In this document: in pieces, positions 1-6,990 of the stretch
How the letters are laid out: each line of letters starts with the position of its first letter
How positions within the stretch are numbered: the first letter of the stretch is position 1
Source of the DNA: Nitrospirota bacterium
GTDB taxonomy: Bacteria > Nitrospirota > Thermodesulfovibrionia > Thermodesulfovibrionales > UBA6898
Length of the DNA: 7,792 bases
NCBI GenBank assembly: GCA_021787505.1
Contig: JAJYLU010000066.1
Coordinates: forward strand, 1-7,792
Reading direction: 5' to 3'
Made by a program: the position numbers and the translations under genes
Notes under the pieces: model-generated
Told to the model about the DNA's origin: nothing
Databases searched by the model: none
Seen by the model: the letters and a program-made list of their open reading frames with translations, nothing else

Positions 1-582
1 CAGTGCCTGCATCGGCGTGGCCGTCCGGCCGGGATAGACGCTCAGGACACGTATGCCTTCGGCATTGACTTCCTCCCTCAGACTGTCCGCCACCGCCTTA
101 AGCGCATGTTTCGTTGCTGCATACTGACTCACTCCGCCTCTCGCTCTGAGTCCCGCACTTGAATTTATAAATACTATCTGCCCCTTGCACGATCTGATCA
201 TTGGTAACAAAGCCTGGGTGAGGAGATATGGCGCGCGGACATTCGTTCTGTATTGCATGTCGAACTTTGCAACAGGGGAATCCTGGATCTTGCCCATCGA
301 GTAAATCCCAGCGCTATGGACCAGAATGTCGATATTCCCGAAGTCCCTCTGCAGTGCGGCTGCCAAAGTCTGAATATCAGCGTCGACTGTGAGGTCGGTC
401 CGGTACGTTTTAATGTGCGCCGTGTCGCGTCCGATGTCTTTTATGGCCGCCTCGAGAGATACCGGATTCCGTCCTATCAGACAAACGGAGGCGCCTTCCT
501 TTACGAGGGCGGACGAGATGGCCTTGCCGATGCCGGCGCTCGCCCCCGTAATCACGGCTACATTGTCCTTAAGCTTCGGCAT
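1..582 (-). CDS. Classical short-chain dehydrogenase/reductase (SDR), C-terminus beyond window edge
   Basis: Reading from the ATG at 582 to the left edge gives 194 residues with no stop, so this is the N-terminal three quarters of a roughly 230-260 aa protein. The classical SDR motifs are all visible: the NAD(P)-binding TGASAGIG (residues 12-19), the HSAG counterpart of NNAG (89-92), N114, the catalytic serine in INSSAG (S141 or S142), Y154 and K158 in QYAATK, and the PG motif at 184-185. It is a soluble NAD(P)-dependent oxidoreductase acting on a ketone or alcohol. Its place in a nucleotide-sugar cluster makes a sugar keto-reduction plausible, but the substrate cannot be read from the sequence. 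It starts 6 bases after the DUF4910 stop, so it is probably co-transcribed; the GGGGA just upstream overlaps the previous gene's end and may serve as ribosome binding site. Family call is firm; the function is open. Confidence 0.9.
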   Translation of the reverse strand, partial: MPKLKDNVAVITGASAGIGKAISSALVKEGASVCLIGRNPVSLEAAIKDIGRDTAHIKTYRTDLTVDADIQTLAAALQRDFGNIDILVHSAGIYSMGKIQDSPVAKFDMQYRTNVRAPYLLTQALLPMIRSCKGQIVFINSSAGLRARGGVSQYAATKHALKAVADSLREEVNAEGIRVLSVYPGRTATPMQAL

Positions 583-588
583 GCGCCC

Positions 589-1881
589 CTATTCCCCGCA
601 TTCCCTCAGTAATCCGTTCCGGGCCAGCAGGTCTGCCGCTTCTTTGATCAGGGCAAACCTGCTGCCGGACCTGTCGGATATATCGAGCAATGTATTGTTG
701 CCGTCCGAGAGGTTGAGGACCCATAGCATCGCAATTTCCCTCGACTTTCCGCCTTGTTGACCGCCTATGGCCTGGTAGAGCCCCCTCTTGCCCAACTGGG
801 GTTCACACTTGGGATTCTGGTTCAGGTATCGCGCATTGTTTTCGAGAACAAAGAGAACATCGGAGTATATTGACAGGGACTCCTCGAGGCATTCGGGACG
901 TACCAATTCGAGATCGTCGGCAGAGGTGTGATACTCCGGATAACAGCCATGGGGCGTTCTCATTAAGCAGCCGACAGGGAGATTGAACCCGGGAGAGCAA
1001 TACTGCCGCTCGTCATAGCCGAATGGAATGAAATCGGTTACGTCATAAGCGCCTCCCGAATTTCTCAAGACATTGATGACCGCCCTGTCTATTTCGGCGT
1101 CGCCTTGCCGGCTTTTCTTGTAGGTAAATCTCCCGGAATCGCCGTCACATGCGGCAACCAGGCCGTGTTTTATCTTTGAAACATTCTGTGCATTCAGTGA
1201 AAGCCAGGTTATCGAACCGATCGTCCCGGGTATAAAAAGAAACCGATAGGAATATTTCAGGCGCGTCCGGCTCAGGGCCTTCGCGAGAAAAACGGCGAGG
1301 ACCGCCCCGGACAGATTGTCATTGCACAGGGAAGGATGGCAGATGTGGGCAGATATTAATATTTCCCTGTCCGTCTCGCCCTGGATACGATACTCTCCAT
1401 ACCTGAGGGAGCCGGGCTCAAGCGAAGAATCGATGACGACTTCATACTCATCTTCCCGGAGTTGAAGGTACTGCGCGTGGCTCATGCAAAAACCCCAGTT
1501 TTCCGAGTAATAGGAGGTCCTGTAGGGAATCCACTCCGGGTGTTCCGGAAGCGTAAAAAGATGTTTTTTCAACTCCGTCAATGAAACCTTTTTCTCGACA
1601 GGAATGCTGTAGTTCAATACGTGCAGATTGCTCTTCGTGAAATCGATTATCTTTTCACCCTCTGAATTCCTCACAAAGGCATCCCGGATATTCCATTCTT
1701 TCGGAACCGTCCAGTCGAATACTTGCGTCCCCGTAGGCACCTCGTGAATCTTCAGGGGAATATGACTCTTCATGATCCTCAGCGTCTCGCGTACCCCATT
1801 ACCGGTGATGCTCCGGCATATGGGGTACAACTCGGTCATCAGCCGGTACATCTCTTTGCCGATGTCAGTTTCTTCACCCAT
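589..1881 (-). CDS. DUF4910 aminopeptidase-like protein with C-terminal winged helix
   Basis: The protein belongs to the DUF4910/DUF2172 family, whose core resembles M28 zinc aminopeptidases and ends in a winged-helix domain. Characteristic stretches are ELYPICRSITGNGVRETL near the N-terminus, FDWTVPKEWNIRDA, SAHICHPSLCNDNLSG (candidate metal ligands His and Asp), GYDERQYCSPG and EYHTSADD (candidate Asp/Glu and His ligands). The winged helix lies roughly in the last 65 residues (GKRGLYQ onward). The segment FIPGTIGSI has Gly where some relatives, as I recall them, have Glu, so peptidase activity should not be assumed. Members often lie in surface polysaccharide clusters, but their reaction is unknown to me. 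The start is uncertain: an in-frame ATG at 1944 adds 21 residues and has GGAG nine bases upstream. I chose the ATG at 1881 (430 aa) because AAAGG lies six bases before it and family members begin about there. The extension also contains a run of nine T. Confidence 0.88.
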   Translation of the reverse strand: MGEETDIGKEMYRLMTELYPICRSITGNGVRETLRIMKSHIPLKIHEVPTGTQVFDWTVPKEWNIRDAFVRNSEGEKIIDFTKSNLHVLNYSIPVEKKVSLTELKKHLFTLPEHPEWIPYRTSYYSENWGFCMSHAQYLQLREDEYEVVIDSSLEPGSLRYGEYRIQGETDREILISAHICHPSLCNDNLSGAVLAVFLAKALSRTRLKYSYRFLFIPGTIGSITWLSLNAQNVSKIKHGLVAACDGDSGRFTYKKSRQGDAEIDRAVINVLRNSGGAYDVTDFIPFGYDERQYCSPGFNLPVGCLMRTPHGCYPEYHTSADDLELVRPECLEESLSIYSDVLFVLENNARYLNQNPKCEPQLGKRGLYQAIGGQQGGKSREIAMLWVLNLSDGNNTLLDISDRSGSRFALIKEAADLLARNGLLRECGE

Positions 1882-2150
1882 CATAAACCTTTCATTTGCA
1901 TATTGGCTCGAAAAAAAAAGGCGAATGTGCTGAAAAAGGTCCATAATCTGAGGCTCCGCAAAGCCCTCTCATGTTGGGAAATGCTTTTTTCTGAATGTCA
2001 CTCAAGGTCAATACAGCGTTTACGTTAATCCCAAATGATATTGCCGAATTTATGGACTTTTTCAGTATCTTCGCCTCCCATTTTATGCACGATAGGGTTA
2101 TTTATCGAAGGGGTTTTCATTGTCCGGCACACTTGTGCGTGTTCTCCCCG
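1882..2150. other. Spacer between the 3,5-epimerase and DUF4910 genes
   Basis: This is the longest gap inside the cluster (206 bases if the upstream DUF4910 start at 1944 is used, 269 if the one at 1881 is used). It is more AT-rich than its neighbours. On the minus strand there is a TAAAAT -10-like hexamer at 2085-2080, but no convincing -35 box at the right spacing. A short dyad GCACA-AG-TGTGC lies just beyond the epimerase stop and has no T tract, so it does not look like an intrinsic terminator. A 31-codon minus-strand reading frame (2120-2025) lacks a good ribosome binding site and resembles nothing I know. The gap may hold an internal promoter for the last two genes, but the sequence does not show one clearly. 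Confidence 0.4.
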
Positions 2151-2681
2151 TTAAGGGACAAAATCGCAATATCCACTGTCTTTCCCGGAAATCACCCGCA
2201 CCTCTGCAGGCCAGTGTATGGCAAAAGCAGGATCATTCCACCTGACACCCTTCGCGTATCCGGGCTCATAGAACTCGGACATCTGATAAAAGACTTCCGT
2301 ATTATCGGCGAGGGTCAGAAATCCATGGGCAAAGCCTTCCGGAATGTAAATCATCCTTCCGTTTTCAGAAGTCAGTTCCGCCGATGCCCATTGTCGGCAG
2401 GTGTCAGACCCGGCCCTGAGGTCGATGATTACGTCATAAATGGCGCCCCTCGTGCACCTTACCAATTTGACTTCCTCATAAGGGGCCGCCTGATAATGCA
2501 TCCCGCGGAGGACGCCCTTCTTCGCGTTGAAGGAGGTATTGCATTGGACAAACACCGGGTTGAGTCCGTGTGCGGTGAACTCTCGGCTGCAATATGTCCG
2601 GGCAAAAAAACCGCGGTCGTCCTCAACCCGTTCCTGTTCGATAAGGTACGCGCCCTTCAGTCCTGTCTCTTTGAATATCAC
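2151..2681 (-). CDS. rfbC: RmlC-type (dTDP-4-dehydrorhamnose 3,5-epimerase-like) nucleotide-sugar epimerase
   Basis: This is a cupin-fold epimerase that inverts C3 and/or C5 of a 4-keto-6-deoxy nucleotide sugar. From the GTG start the protein is 176 aa, close to the usual 180-185. The residues match Salmonella RmlC number for number: R59, H62 (GMHYQ) as base, K72, D83, H119 in IPEGFAHGF, and Y132 (VFYQ) as acid. The WNDPAFAIHWP block near the C-terminus is also typical. The start was set at GTG 2681-2679, which shares GTGA with the stop of the methyltransferase gene; AAGGT lies about eight bases upstream. A longer frame running 16 residues further up would overlap the previous gene and does not resemble the family. 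The usual substrate is dTDP-linked, but beside a cytidylyltransferase and a C-methyltransferase it more likely acts on a CDP-4-keto-6-deoxysugar (inference). Whether it epimerises one or two carbons cannot be read from the sequence. Confidence 0.93.
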   Translation of the reverse strand: MIFKETGLKGAYLIEQERVEDDRGFFARTYCSREFTAHGLNPVFVQCNTSFNAKKGVLRGMHYQAAPYEEVKLVRCTRGAIYDVIIDLRAGSDTCRQWASAELTSENGRMIYIPEGFAHGFLTLADNTEVFYQMSEFYEPGYAKGVRWNDPAFAIHWPAEVRVISGKDSGYCDFVP

Positions 2682-3916
2682 GGGTATACCTTCACGTCCG
2701 GGACAAATACCACAAACCGGCCGCCCCACGAGCGGATGTAAGACATCTGCTCCATAATCTCTTCCCTGAGGTTCCAGGGGAGAATAACCAGGTAGTCGGG
2801 CCTTGTCTCCCTGACCCTGTCGGGACCGTGAATCGGGATATGGACACCCGGCAAATAATGGCCCTGTTTATGAGGACTCCTGTCGACGGTATAATCGATG
2901 AAATCGGAGCGTATCCCGCAATAATTGAGAAGGGTGTTGCCCTTGGCCGGTGCGCCGTAGCCCGCCACCGACTTGCCGCCGCGCTTTGCTTCTATCAGGA
3001 AGGTCAAGATCTTTCTCTTCGTCTCCTTCATCCGTTCGGAGAACGAGAGGTAGTGCTCCACGTCTGTGAAACCTGCGGCCGTCTCACGGTCCCTAAGGCC
3101 GGTCACCCTCGGGCCGACCGGTTTGGAAGTGTCCTGGGCATGCCGGGCGAAGATCCGCAGGGAACCGCCATGGGTCGGAAGCTCTTCTACATCGAAAAGG
3201 GTAAGGCCATGGCCCGAAAACATTTTCTCCACGGTGAGAAACGAGAAATATGAAAAATGCTCGTGGTAGATGGTATCGAACTGAGTCTCATCCATGAGGC
3301 GCATCAAATGAGGGAACTCCATCGTGATGATCCCGCCCGATTTTAGAACGATCTTCATGCCCCGTATGAAATCATTCACATCCGGCACATGCGCCAGCAC
3401 ATTGTTCCCTATGAGAAGATCGGCATGCGTCCCGCCCGCTGACAATTCCTCTGCGGTCTTGCTTCCGAAGAATTTGACCAGCGTGGGGATGCCCGCGTCC
3501 CGGGCGGCCTTTGCGACATTCCCTGCCGGTTCGATGCCCAAAATCGGGATGCCCCTCTCCTTGAAATATCGGAGGAGATAGCCGTCATTGCTCGCAATCT
3601 CTATGATGCTGCTCCGCGAGTCGAAGCCGAATCGATCGACCATCATGCGGGCATACTCCTGCGCGTGCCTCAGCCACGATTCGGAGTAAGACGAAAAATA
3701 TGCATAGTCGCTGAATATTTCCTCCGCTGACTGCCATACGGGAAGCTGCACCAGGAGGCAGGCATCGCAGACATAGACATGCAGCGGGTAGAACGGCTCC
3801 ATTTTCTCCAGCTGATCGGCGTTGAGATATGAGTTTGCCAGCGGAGAAGCACCAAGGTCTGCAAAGGTGTGCTGAAGAGGGGTACCGCAGAAACGGCAGG
3901 TGTTTCCGGTCTTCAT
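2678..3916 (-). CDS. SAM-dependent nucleotide-sugar C-methyltransferase (TylC3/NovU/TcaB9-like)
   Basis: The 412-aa protein has the three-part layout of sugar C-methyltransferases. An N-terminal zinc-binding domain carries C7, C10, C50 and C53 (CRFC and CDAC). A central Rossmann SAM-binding domain has IIEIASNDGYLL (about 104-115). A C-terminal Methyltransf_14-type domain contains VAGYGAPAKGNTLLNYCG (about 317-334). Family members add a methyl group to C3 of a dTDP-4-keto-deoxysugar, using the Glu-His pair seen here in IYHEHFSYFS (E219, H220) and tyrosines in the YAYFSSYSES region. This predicts a branched, C-methylated sugar as the cluster's product; methylation at C3 and a CDP carrier are inferences. 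The ATG at 3916 overlaps the preceding stop as ATGA, which favours coupled translation and agrees with the family start. A GTG at 3949 would add 11 residues without resemblance. The stop overlaps the epimerase start as GTGA. Confidence 0.93.
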   Translation of the reverse strand: MKTGNTCRFCGTPLQHTFADLGASPLANSYLNADQLEKMEPFYPLHVYVCDACLLVQLPVWQSAEEIFSDYAYFSSYSESWLRHAQEYARMMVDRFGFDSRSSIIEIASNDGYLLRYFKERGIPILGIEPAGNVAKAARDAGIPTLVKFFGSKTAEELSAGGTHADLLIGNNVLAHVPDVNDFIRGMKIVLKSGGIITMEFPHLMRLMDETQFDTIYHEHFSYFSFLTVEKMFSGHGLTLFDVEELPTHGGSLRIFARHAQDTSKPVGPRVTGLRDRETAAGFTDVEHYLSFSERMKETKRKILTFLIEAKRGGKSVAGYGAPAKGNTLLNYCGIRSDFIDYTVDRSPHKQGHYLPGVHIPIHGPDRVRETRPDYLVILPWNLREEIMEQMSYIRSWGGRFVVFVPDVKVYP

Positions 3917-4983
3917 CTTGTTTGCACCCGCGGTAATTCTTCCGCCCACTCGAGCATTTCATTCAATATATTGCGACTCCTCAAATAGGTGAGAACCTTC
4001 AACCTCATCAATCGGGAGTCGCGGAAATTTTCGTTCATGAATCCCATCCCCTCCAGGCCGTCTTTCAGCTCCTTCACGGTATCCGCCAAGCCGACCTCAG
4101 GCTGGTGTTCCGGAGCCAGTTTCTTAAATAGGTCGAAACACACTTTATAAGATCGTTTATCGGGCTGCGCATCTTTGTTGATCGAGATGTCTACGCCCGG
4201 AATGACCTGAGCGACGGCTTCCGCAAGGTCTTTCACCTGGTAATTCCACCCATCGCTGCCGACGTTCACAGCAAGGAAATCTCCTCCGCAGGCCTGGTCC
4301 CTCTGTATGGCCCATTCTATCGCCCGCGCCATGTCTTTCACGTTTATCAGCGGCCTCCAGGGTGTTCCATCGCTCAGGATCGTGATTTTCCCCGAGGCGA
4401 CGGCTCCTGCCACGAAATCGTTCAATACCAGGTCAAGCCTGAGTCTGTCGCTCATGCCACAGGCGGTCGAAAATCTCAGACTCGTCACGTTAAAATCATC
4501 ATCGGCGAGTTTCTCAAGATCTTTTTCGGTGAGGACCTTTGACTTCGCATAAGCGGTCAGCGGGTTCAGGGGCGAGGTTTCGCGCCTGGCGCCGTCCTCG
4601 GCATACCCGTACATGCTGCAGCTTGAGGCGTACACAAAAGACCTCACCCCGGCCTCCTTCGCTATTTGGGCCAGGGAGGCACTAGCGCGGTAGTTGATAT
4701 CATAGGTGACCTGTTCGAAGGTATTGCCCATCGGATCGTTTGATATTGCGGCAAGGTGCACTATGGAATCCACTCCCCTGAGGATATCGGGATTAATGTT
4801 TCTTATGTCGCCAAAATATTGCACATCTACTCTGCATTCGGGGAAAATGCCGTTGCCGGTCAGGCAGTTTGCAAAATACCCGATGTCAAGACCGGTCAGT
4901 GTCGCGTGGGGAAGGGACTTGCGCAAGTGCTTTACGAGACAGGGTCCTATATACCCCATGTTGCCCGTGATCAATATCTTCAT
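3913..4983 (-). CDS. Extended SDR NAD-dependent sugar epimerase/reductase
   Basis: The 356-aa protein is an extended SDR of the NAD-dependent epimerase/dehydratase family. It has the nucleotide-binding GNMGYIG (residues 7-13), HLAAISNDP, the catalytic serine in ASSCSMYG (S121), and Y145/K149 in YAKSK. The WRPLINVKDMARAI segment (about 209-222) and C-terminal part fit a nucleotide-sugar substrate domain. The Asp-Glu pair that marks 4,6-dehydratases (as in STDEVYG) is replaced by Cys-Ser, so it should not be the missing CDP-glucose 4,6-dehydratase. It is more likely a C4 epimerase or 4-keto reductase (inference). AAGGAG lies six bases before the ATG at 4983, inside the first codons of a possible longer frame from 4998, so the ribosome binding site decides for 4983. 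It follows the FAD oxidoreductase by 47 bases and overlaps the methyltransferase start as ATGA. Confidence 0.93.
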   Translation of the reverse strand: MKILITGNMGYIGPCLVKHLRKSLPHATLTGLDIGYFANCLTGNGIFPECRVDVQYFGDIRNINPDILRGVDSIVHLAAISNDPMGNTFEQVTYDINYRASASLAQIAKEAGVRSFVYASSCSMYGYAEDGARRETSPLNPLTAYAKSKVLTEKDLEKLADDDFNVTSLRFSTACGMSDRLRLDLVLNDFVAGAVASGKITILSDGTPWRPLINVKDMARAIEWAIQRDQACGGDFLAVNVGSDGWNYQVKDLAEAVAQVIPGVDISINKDAQPDKRSYKVCFDLFKKLAPEHQPEVGLADTVKELKDGLEGMGFMNENFRDSRLMRLKVLTYLRSRNILNEMLEWAEELPRVQTR

Positions 4984-4984
4984 G

Positions 4985-4997
4985 GAATTCTCCTTCA
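4985..4997 (-). promoter_or_regulatory. Ribosome binding site deciding the epimerase/reductase start
   Basis: On the minus strand an AAGGAG hexamer stands six bases before the ATG at 4983 and directly follows an in-frame ATG at 4998. The upstream ATG would put this strong site inside its own coding region and has no comparable site of its own, so translation almost certainly begins at 4983 with MKILITG, the usual family start. Confidence 0.8.
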
Positions 4998-5030
4998 TAT
5001 ATGATTAATGAGATGAGCGCGGATATCGTT

Positions 5031-6137
5031 TTACCGTGAGGTGACGCCGTTCAGCATCTTCTTCACACGCCTCGCGATCGCCGGCGCTGCGGTAAGCCCT
5101 GGTGATTCGATCCCGACAAGATTGACAAAACCCGGCAGATCTTCACTGATGATGAAGTCCCGGAACCCCCCTCCGGGGCCCTGAAGTTTCGGCCTGATGC
5201 CCGACATATCCGGGACAATGTCTTCCCTTTTGATGAAAGGAAGAAACCTGACTGCAGATTCATAAAATCGATCGCCCTTTGACGCCGGAACACGATAGTC
5301 CTCTGTCCTGTCGATGTACGTAGTATCGGGCCCCAGCTTCATGCGGCCATTCAAGTCGAGCGTAAGATGGACGCCCAGTCCGACATGGTCTTTCTCGGGG
5401 ACAGGGTAAATCAGCCTGTTGACCGTCCCCTTTTTTACGTTGCTGATGCTGAAGTAATCGCCTTTGCAGTAATGAAGGACGTATTCTCCCCCGATCATCC
5501 CGGCGACAGTATCCGAATGCAACCCCGCGGCATTCACCACCTTCTCCGTCGCAAATTCAAAATACTCACCGGCGTTGTTTCGCGTGGTGATCCTGTATCC
5601 TTCAGAGGCTTTCTCTATTGCGGACACCTGGGTAGAGTAGGCTATTTCGGCCCCCCTCATTCTGGCATCGTGAAGGTAGTAGTCCATGAGGGAGTGGACA
5701 TCGAGAATCCCCGTGTCAGGGGAGTAGAGCGCGCCGGCCGCCTTTATGTTGGGTTCGATCCTGCTGATCTCTGCCGCATCCAGGAGGGAGACAGAACCAA
5801 CGCCATTCCTTATCGCATTCTGCATCAGCCGGCCGACCTCATCCATTTCATGCTCCGTCGTTGCAATAATGAGTTTGCCGAGCCTCCGGCAAGGGACCTT
5901 GTTCTTCGCGCAAGTCTCATAGAGCAACTCCCTGCCCTCAACGCACAACGTTGCCTTTAATGAGCCGGCCGGATAGTAGATGCCGGCATGGACCACTTCG
6001 CTGTTTCGCGAGCTGATTCCCATTCCGTGAGATCCGTTCTTCTCGAGGATATAGACGTCCTTTTTGCCGTCGGCGACCTCCGAGGCGACAGCCAGGCCGA
6101 TTATTCCCGCCCCTATTATCGTGACATCAGCGTCCAT
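5031..6137 (-). CDS. FAD-dependent oxidoreductase of the DAO family, L-2-hydroxyglutarate oxidase-like
   Basis: The 368-aa protein has an N-terminal dinucleotide-binding motif VTIIGAGIIGLAVA (about 5-18) followed by an acidic residue at the end of the second strand (ILEKNG). Next comes SSRNSEVVHAGIYYPAGSLK, typical of the LhgO/YgaF (L2HGDH) branch of the DAO superfamily. GKLIIAT, VNAAGLHSD and the C-terminal FVNLVGIESPGLTAAPAIA are further family blocks that contact FAD. LhgO oxidises L-2-hydroxyglutarate to 2-oxoglutarate and passes electrons to the respiratory chain. This protein is shorter than the roughly 420-aa E. coli enzyme, but close to other short bacterial members. It begins 11 bases after rfbF stops and precedes a sugar epimerase, so it sits where rfbG is normally found. 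It may oxidise a sugar, recycle 2-hydroxyglutarate from a sugar dehydrogenase, or be a passenger; the sequence cannot decide. No signal peptide or membrane segment is evident. Confidence 0.88.
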   Translation of the reverse strand: MDADVTIIGAGIIGLAVASEVADGKKDVYILEKNGSHGMGISSRNSEVVHAGIYYPAGSLKATLCVEGRELLYETCAKNKVPCRRLGKLIIATTEHEMDEVGRLMQNAIRNGVGSVSLLDAAEISRIEPNIKAAGALYSPDTGILDVHSLMDYYLHDARMRGAEIAYSTQVSAIEKASEGYRITTRNNAGEYFEFATEKVVNAAGLHSDTVAGMIGGEYVLHYCKGDYFSISNVKKGTVNRLIYPVPEKDHVGLGVHLTLDLNGRMKLGPDTTYIDRTEDYRVPASKGDRFYESAVRFLPFIKREDIVPDMSGIRPKLQGPGGGFRDFIISEDLPGFVNLVGIESPGLTAAPAIARRVKKMLNGVTSR

Positions 6138-6148
6138 TCAAGATACTC

Positions 6149-6925
6149 TCATTCCCATATTTTCCACGGAGCTTTCCCGGAATTCCAGAGCTCTTCCAGA
6201 TACATTTTATCTCGCAGGGTGTCCATTGACTGCCAGAATCCGCTGTGTTTATATGCCGAAAGCTTTCCATCGTGCGCAAGGTTCTTCAGAGGCTCCTGTT
6301 CCCAGGTGGTTGCATCGCCGCCTATATAATCTATTACACCCGGCTCCAGCACAAAAAAACCTCCATTGATCCATGCCCCATCGCCCTGGGGTTTCTCCCG
6401 AAAGCTCATTATTATGTTCTGATCATGTTTGAGACTGATTGCCCCGAAACGTCCGGGCGGCTGGACTGCCGTTAATGTGGCAAGAGTTCTCTGTTCGCCG
6501 TGAAAATCGATCAACTGTTTGACATTGATATCACTTACTCCGTCTCCATAAGTCAGGCAGAATGTTTCATCGCCGATATAATCTTTTACCCGCCTGAGGC
6601 GGCCCCCGGTCATGGTTTTTTCTCCGGTATCAACCAGTGTCACCTTCCAGGGCTCAGTACCGTTTTGGTGGACTTTCATTTTGTTGTTCTTTAAATCAAA
6701 AGTCACGTCCGACATCTGCAGAAAGTAGTTTGCGAAATAGTCCTTTATCATATATCCCTTGTATCCGCAGCAGATAACAAATTCATGGATTTGGTGAGCG
6801 GAAAATATCTTCATGATGTGCCAGAGGATCGGCTTCCCGCCTATTTCAACCATGGGCTTGGGACGAACCGTTGTTTCTTCCGACAAACGTGTGCCGTATC
6901 CGCCCGCAAGAATGACCGCTTTCAT
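6149..6925 (-). CDS. rfbF: Glucose-1-phosphate cytidylyltransferase (CDP-glucose pyrophosphorylase)
   Basis: The enzyme joins CTP and alpha-D-glucose 1-phosphate to form CDP-glucose and pyrophosphate, the entry step to CDP-linked deoxysugars. At 258 aa it has the usual length (about 257). The nucleotidyltransferase signature [12 protein letters not shown] (3-14) is followed by the [18 protein letters not shown] stretch typical of RfbF. Metal-binding aspartates are expected at D128 (TYGDG) and D235 (WQSMDT). [10 protein letters not shown] and [12 protein letters not shown] are further RfbF hallmarks. AAAGGA stands about seven bases before the ATG. It is the first gene of the cluster, preceded by a 297-base gap that should contain the promoter. 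The expected partner, CDP-glucose 4,6-dehydratase, does not follow. The assignment is secure from sequence; the end product of the pathway is not. Confidence 0.96.
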   Translation of the reverse strand: MKAVILAGGYGTRLSEETTVRPKPMVEIGGKPILWHIMKIFSAHQIHEFVICCGYKGYMIKDYFANYFLQMSDVTFDLKNNKMKVHQNGTEPWKVTLVDTGEKTMTGGRLRRVKDYIGDETFCLTYGDGVSDINVKQLIDFHGEQRTLATLTAVQPPGRFGAISLKHDQNIIMSFREKPQGDGAWINGGFFVLEPGVIDYIGGDATTWEQEPLKNLAHDGKLSAYKHSGFWQSMDTLRDKMYLEELWNSGKAPWKIWE

Positions 6926-6941
6926 GAGGATATCCTTTCTT

Positions 6942-6960
6942 CCCGCCTGCAGCCGGTGGG
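6942..6960. repeat. Small dyad near the rfbF start
   Basis: CCCGCC (6942-6947) can pair with GGTGGG (6955-6960) around a seven-base loop. As plus-strand RNA the stem has five Watson-Crick pairs and one G-U pair; as the rfbF leader (minus strand) the same position is an A-C mismatch. It ends 17 bases before the rfbF start codon, so it could affect translation, but chance is not excluded. Confidence 0.35.
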
Positions 6961-6970
6961 AACGTTATGA

Positions 6971-6988
6971 GGAGTGTTGCAATGCTCC
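6971..6988. repeat. 18-base near-palindrome upstream of rfbF, possible operator
   Basis: GGAGTGTTGCAATGCTCC is symmetric at 14 of 18 positions; only the fifth and sixth base on each side break the symmetry, and there the plus strand gives T-G and G-T pairs. Its size and position, 46 to 63 bases before the rfbF start codon, would suit a dimeric repressor site or a leader hairpin. I do not recognise the site of a known regulator. Confidence 0.4.
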
Positions 6989-6990
6989 GC

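Noticed and set aside
253..760. Overlapping plus-strand frames opposite the left end
   Set aside because: The minus strand carries the SDR motifs and the DUF4910 C-terminus with correct spacing; the plus-strand products have no recognisable feature.
2025..2120. 31-codon minus-strand frame in the spacer after the RmlC-type gene
   Set aside because: It has no good ribosome binding site, no recognisable motif and is short enough to be chance.
1995..2741. Plus-strand reading frame of 248 codons
   Set aside because: It lies opposite the RmlC-type gene and the spacer; the minus strand there has a fully conserved enzyme, and the plus-strand translation resembles no protein family.
3913..4983. Epimerase/reductase as the missing CDP-glucose 4,6-dehydratase
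   Set aside because: The dehydratase Asp-Glu pair after the catalytic Ser/Thr is absent (Cys-Ser instead), and the overall wording does not resemble RfbG.
5367..5960. Plus-strand reading frame of 197 codons
   Set aside because: It is the shadow of the FAD oxidoreductase, whose motifs are intact on the minus strand along the whole stretch.
5031..6137. FAD oxidoreductase as the E3 reductase of the CDP-3,6-dideoxysugar route
   Set aside because: E3 is a ferredoxin-type flavoprotein with a 2Fe-2S domain; this protein has the DAO/LhgO architecture and no iron-sulphur cysteine motif.
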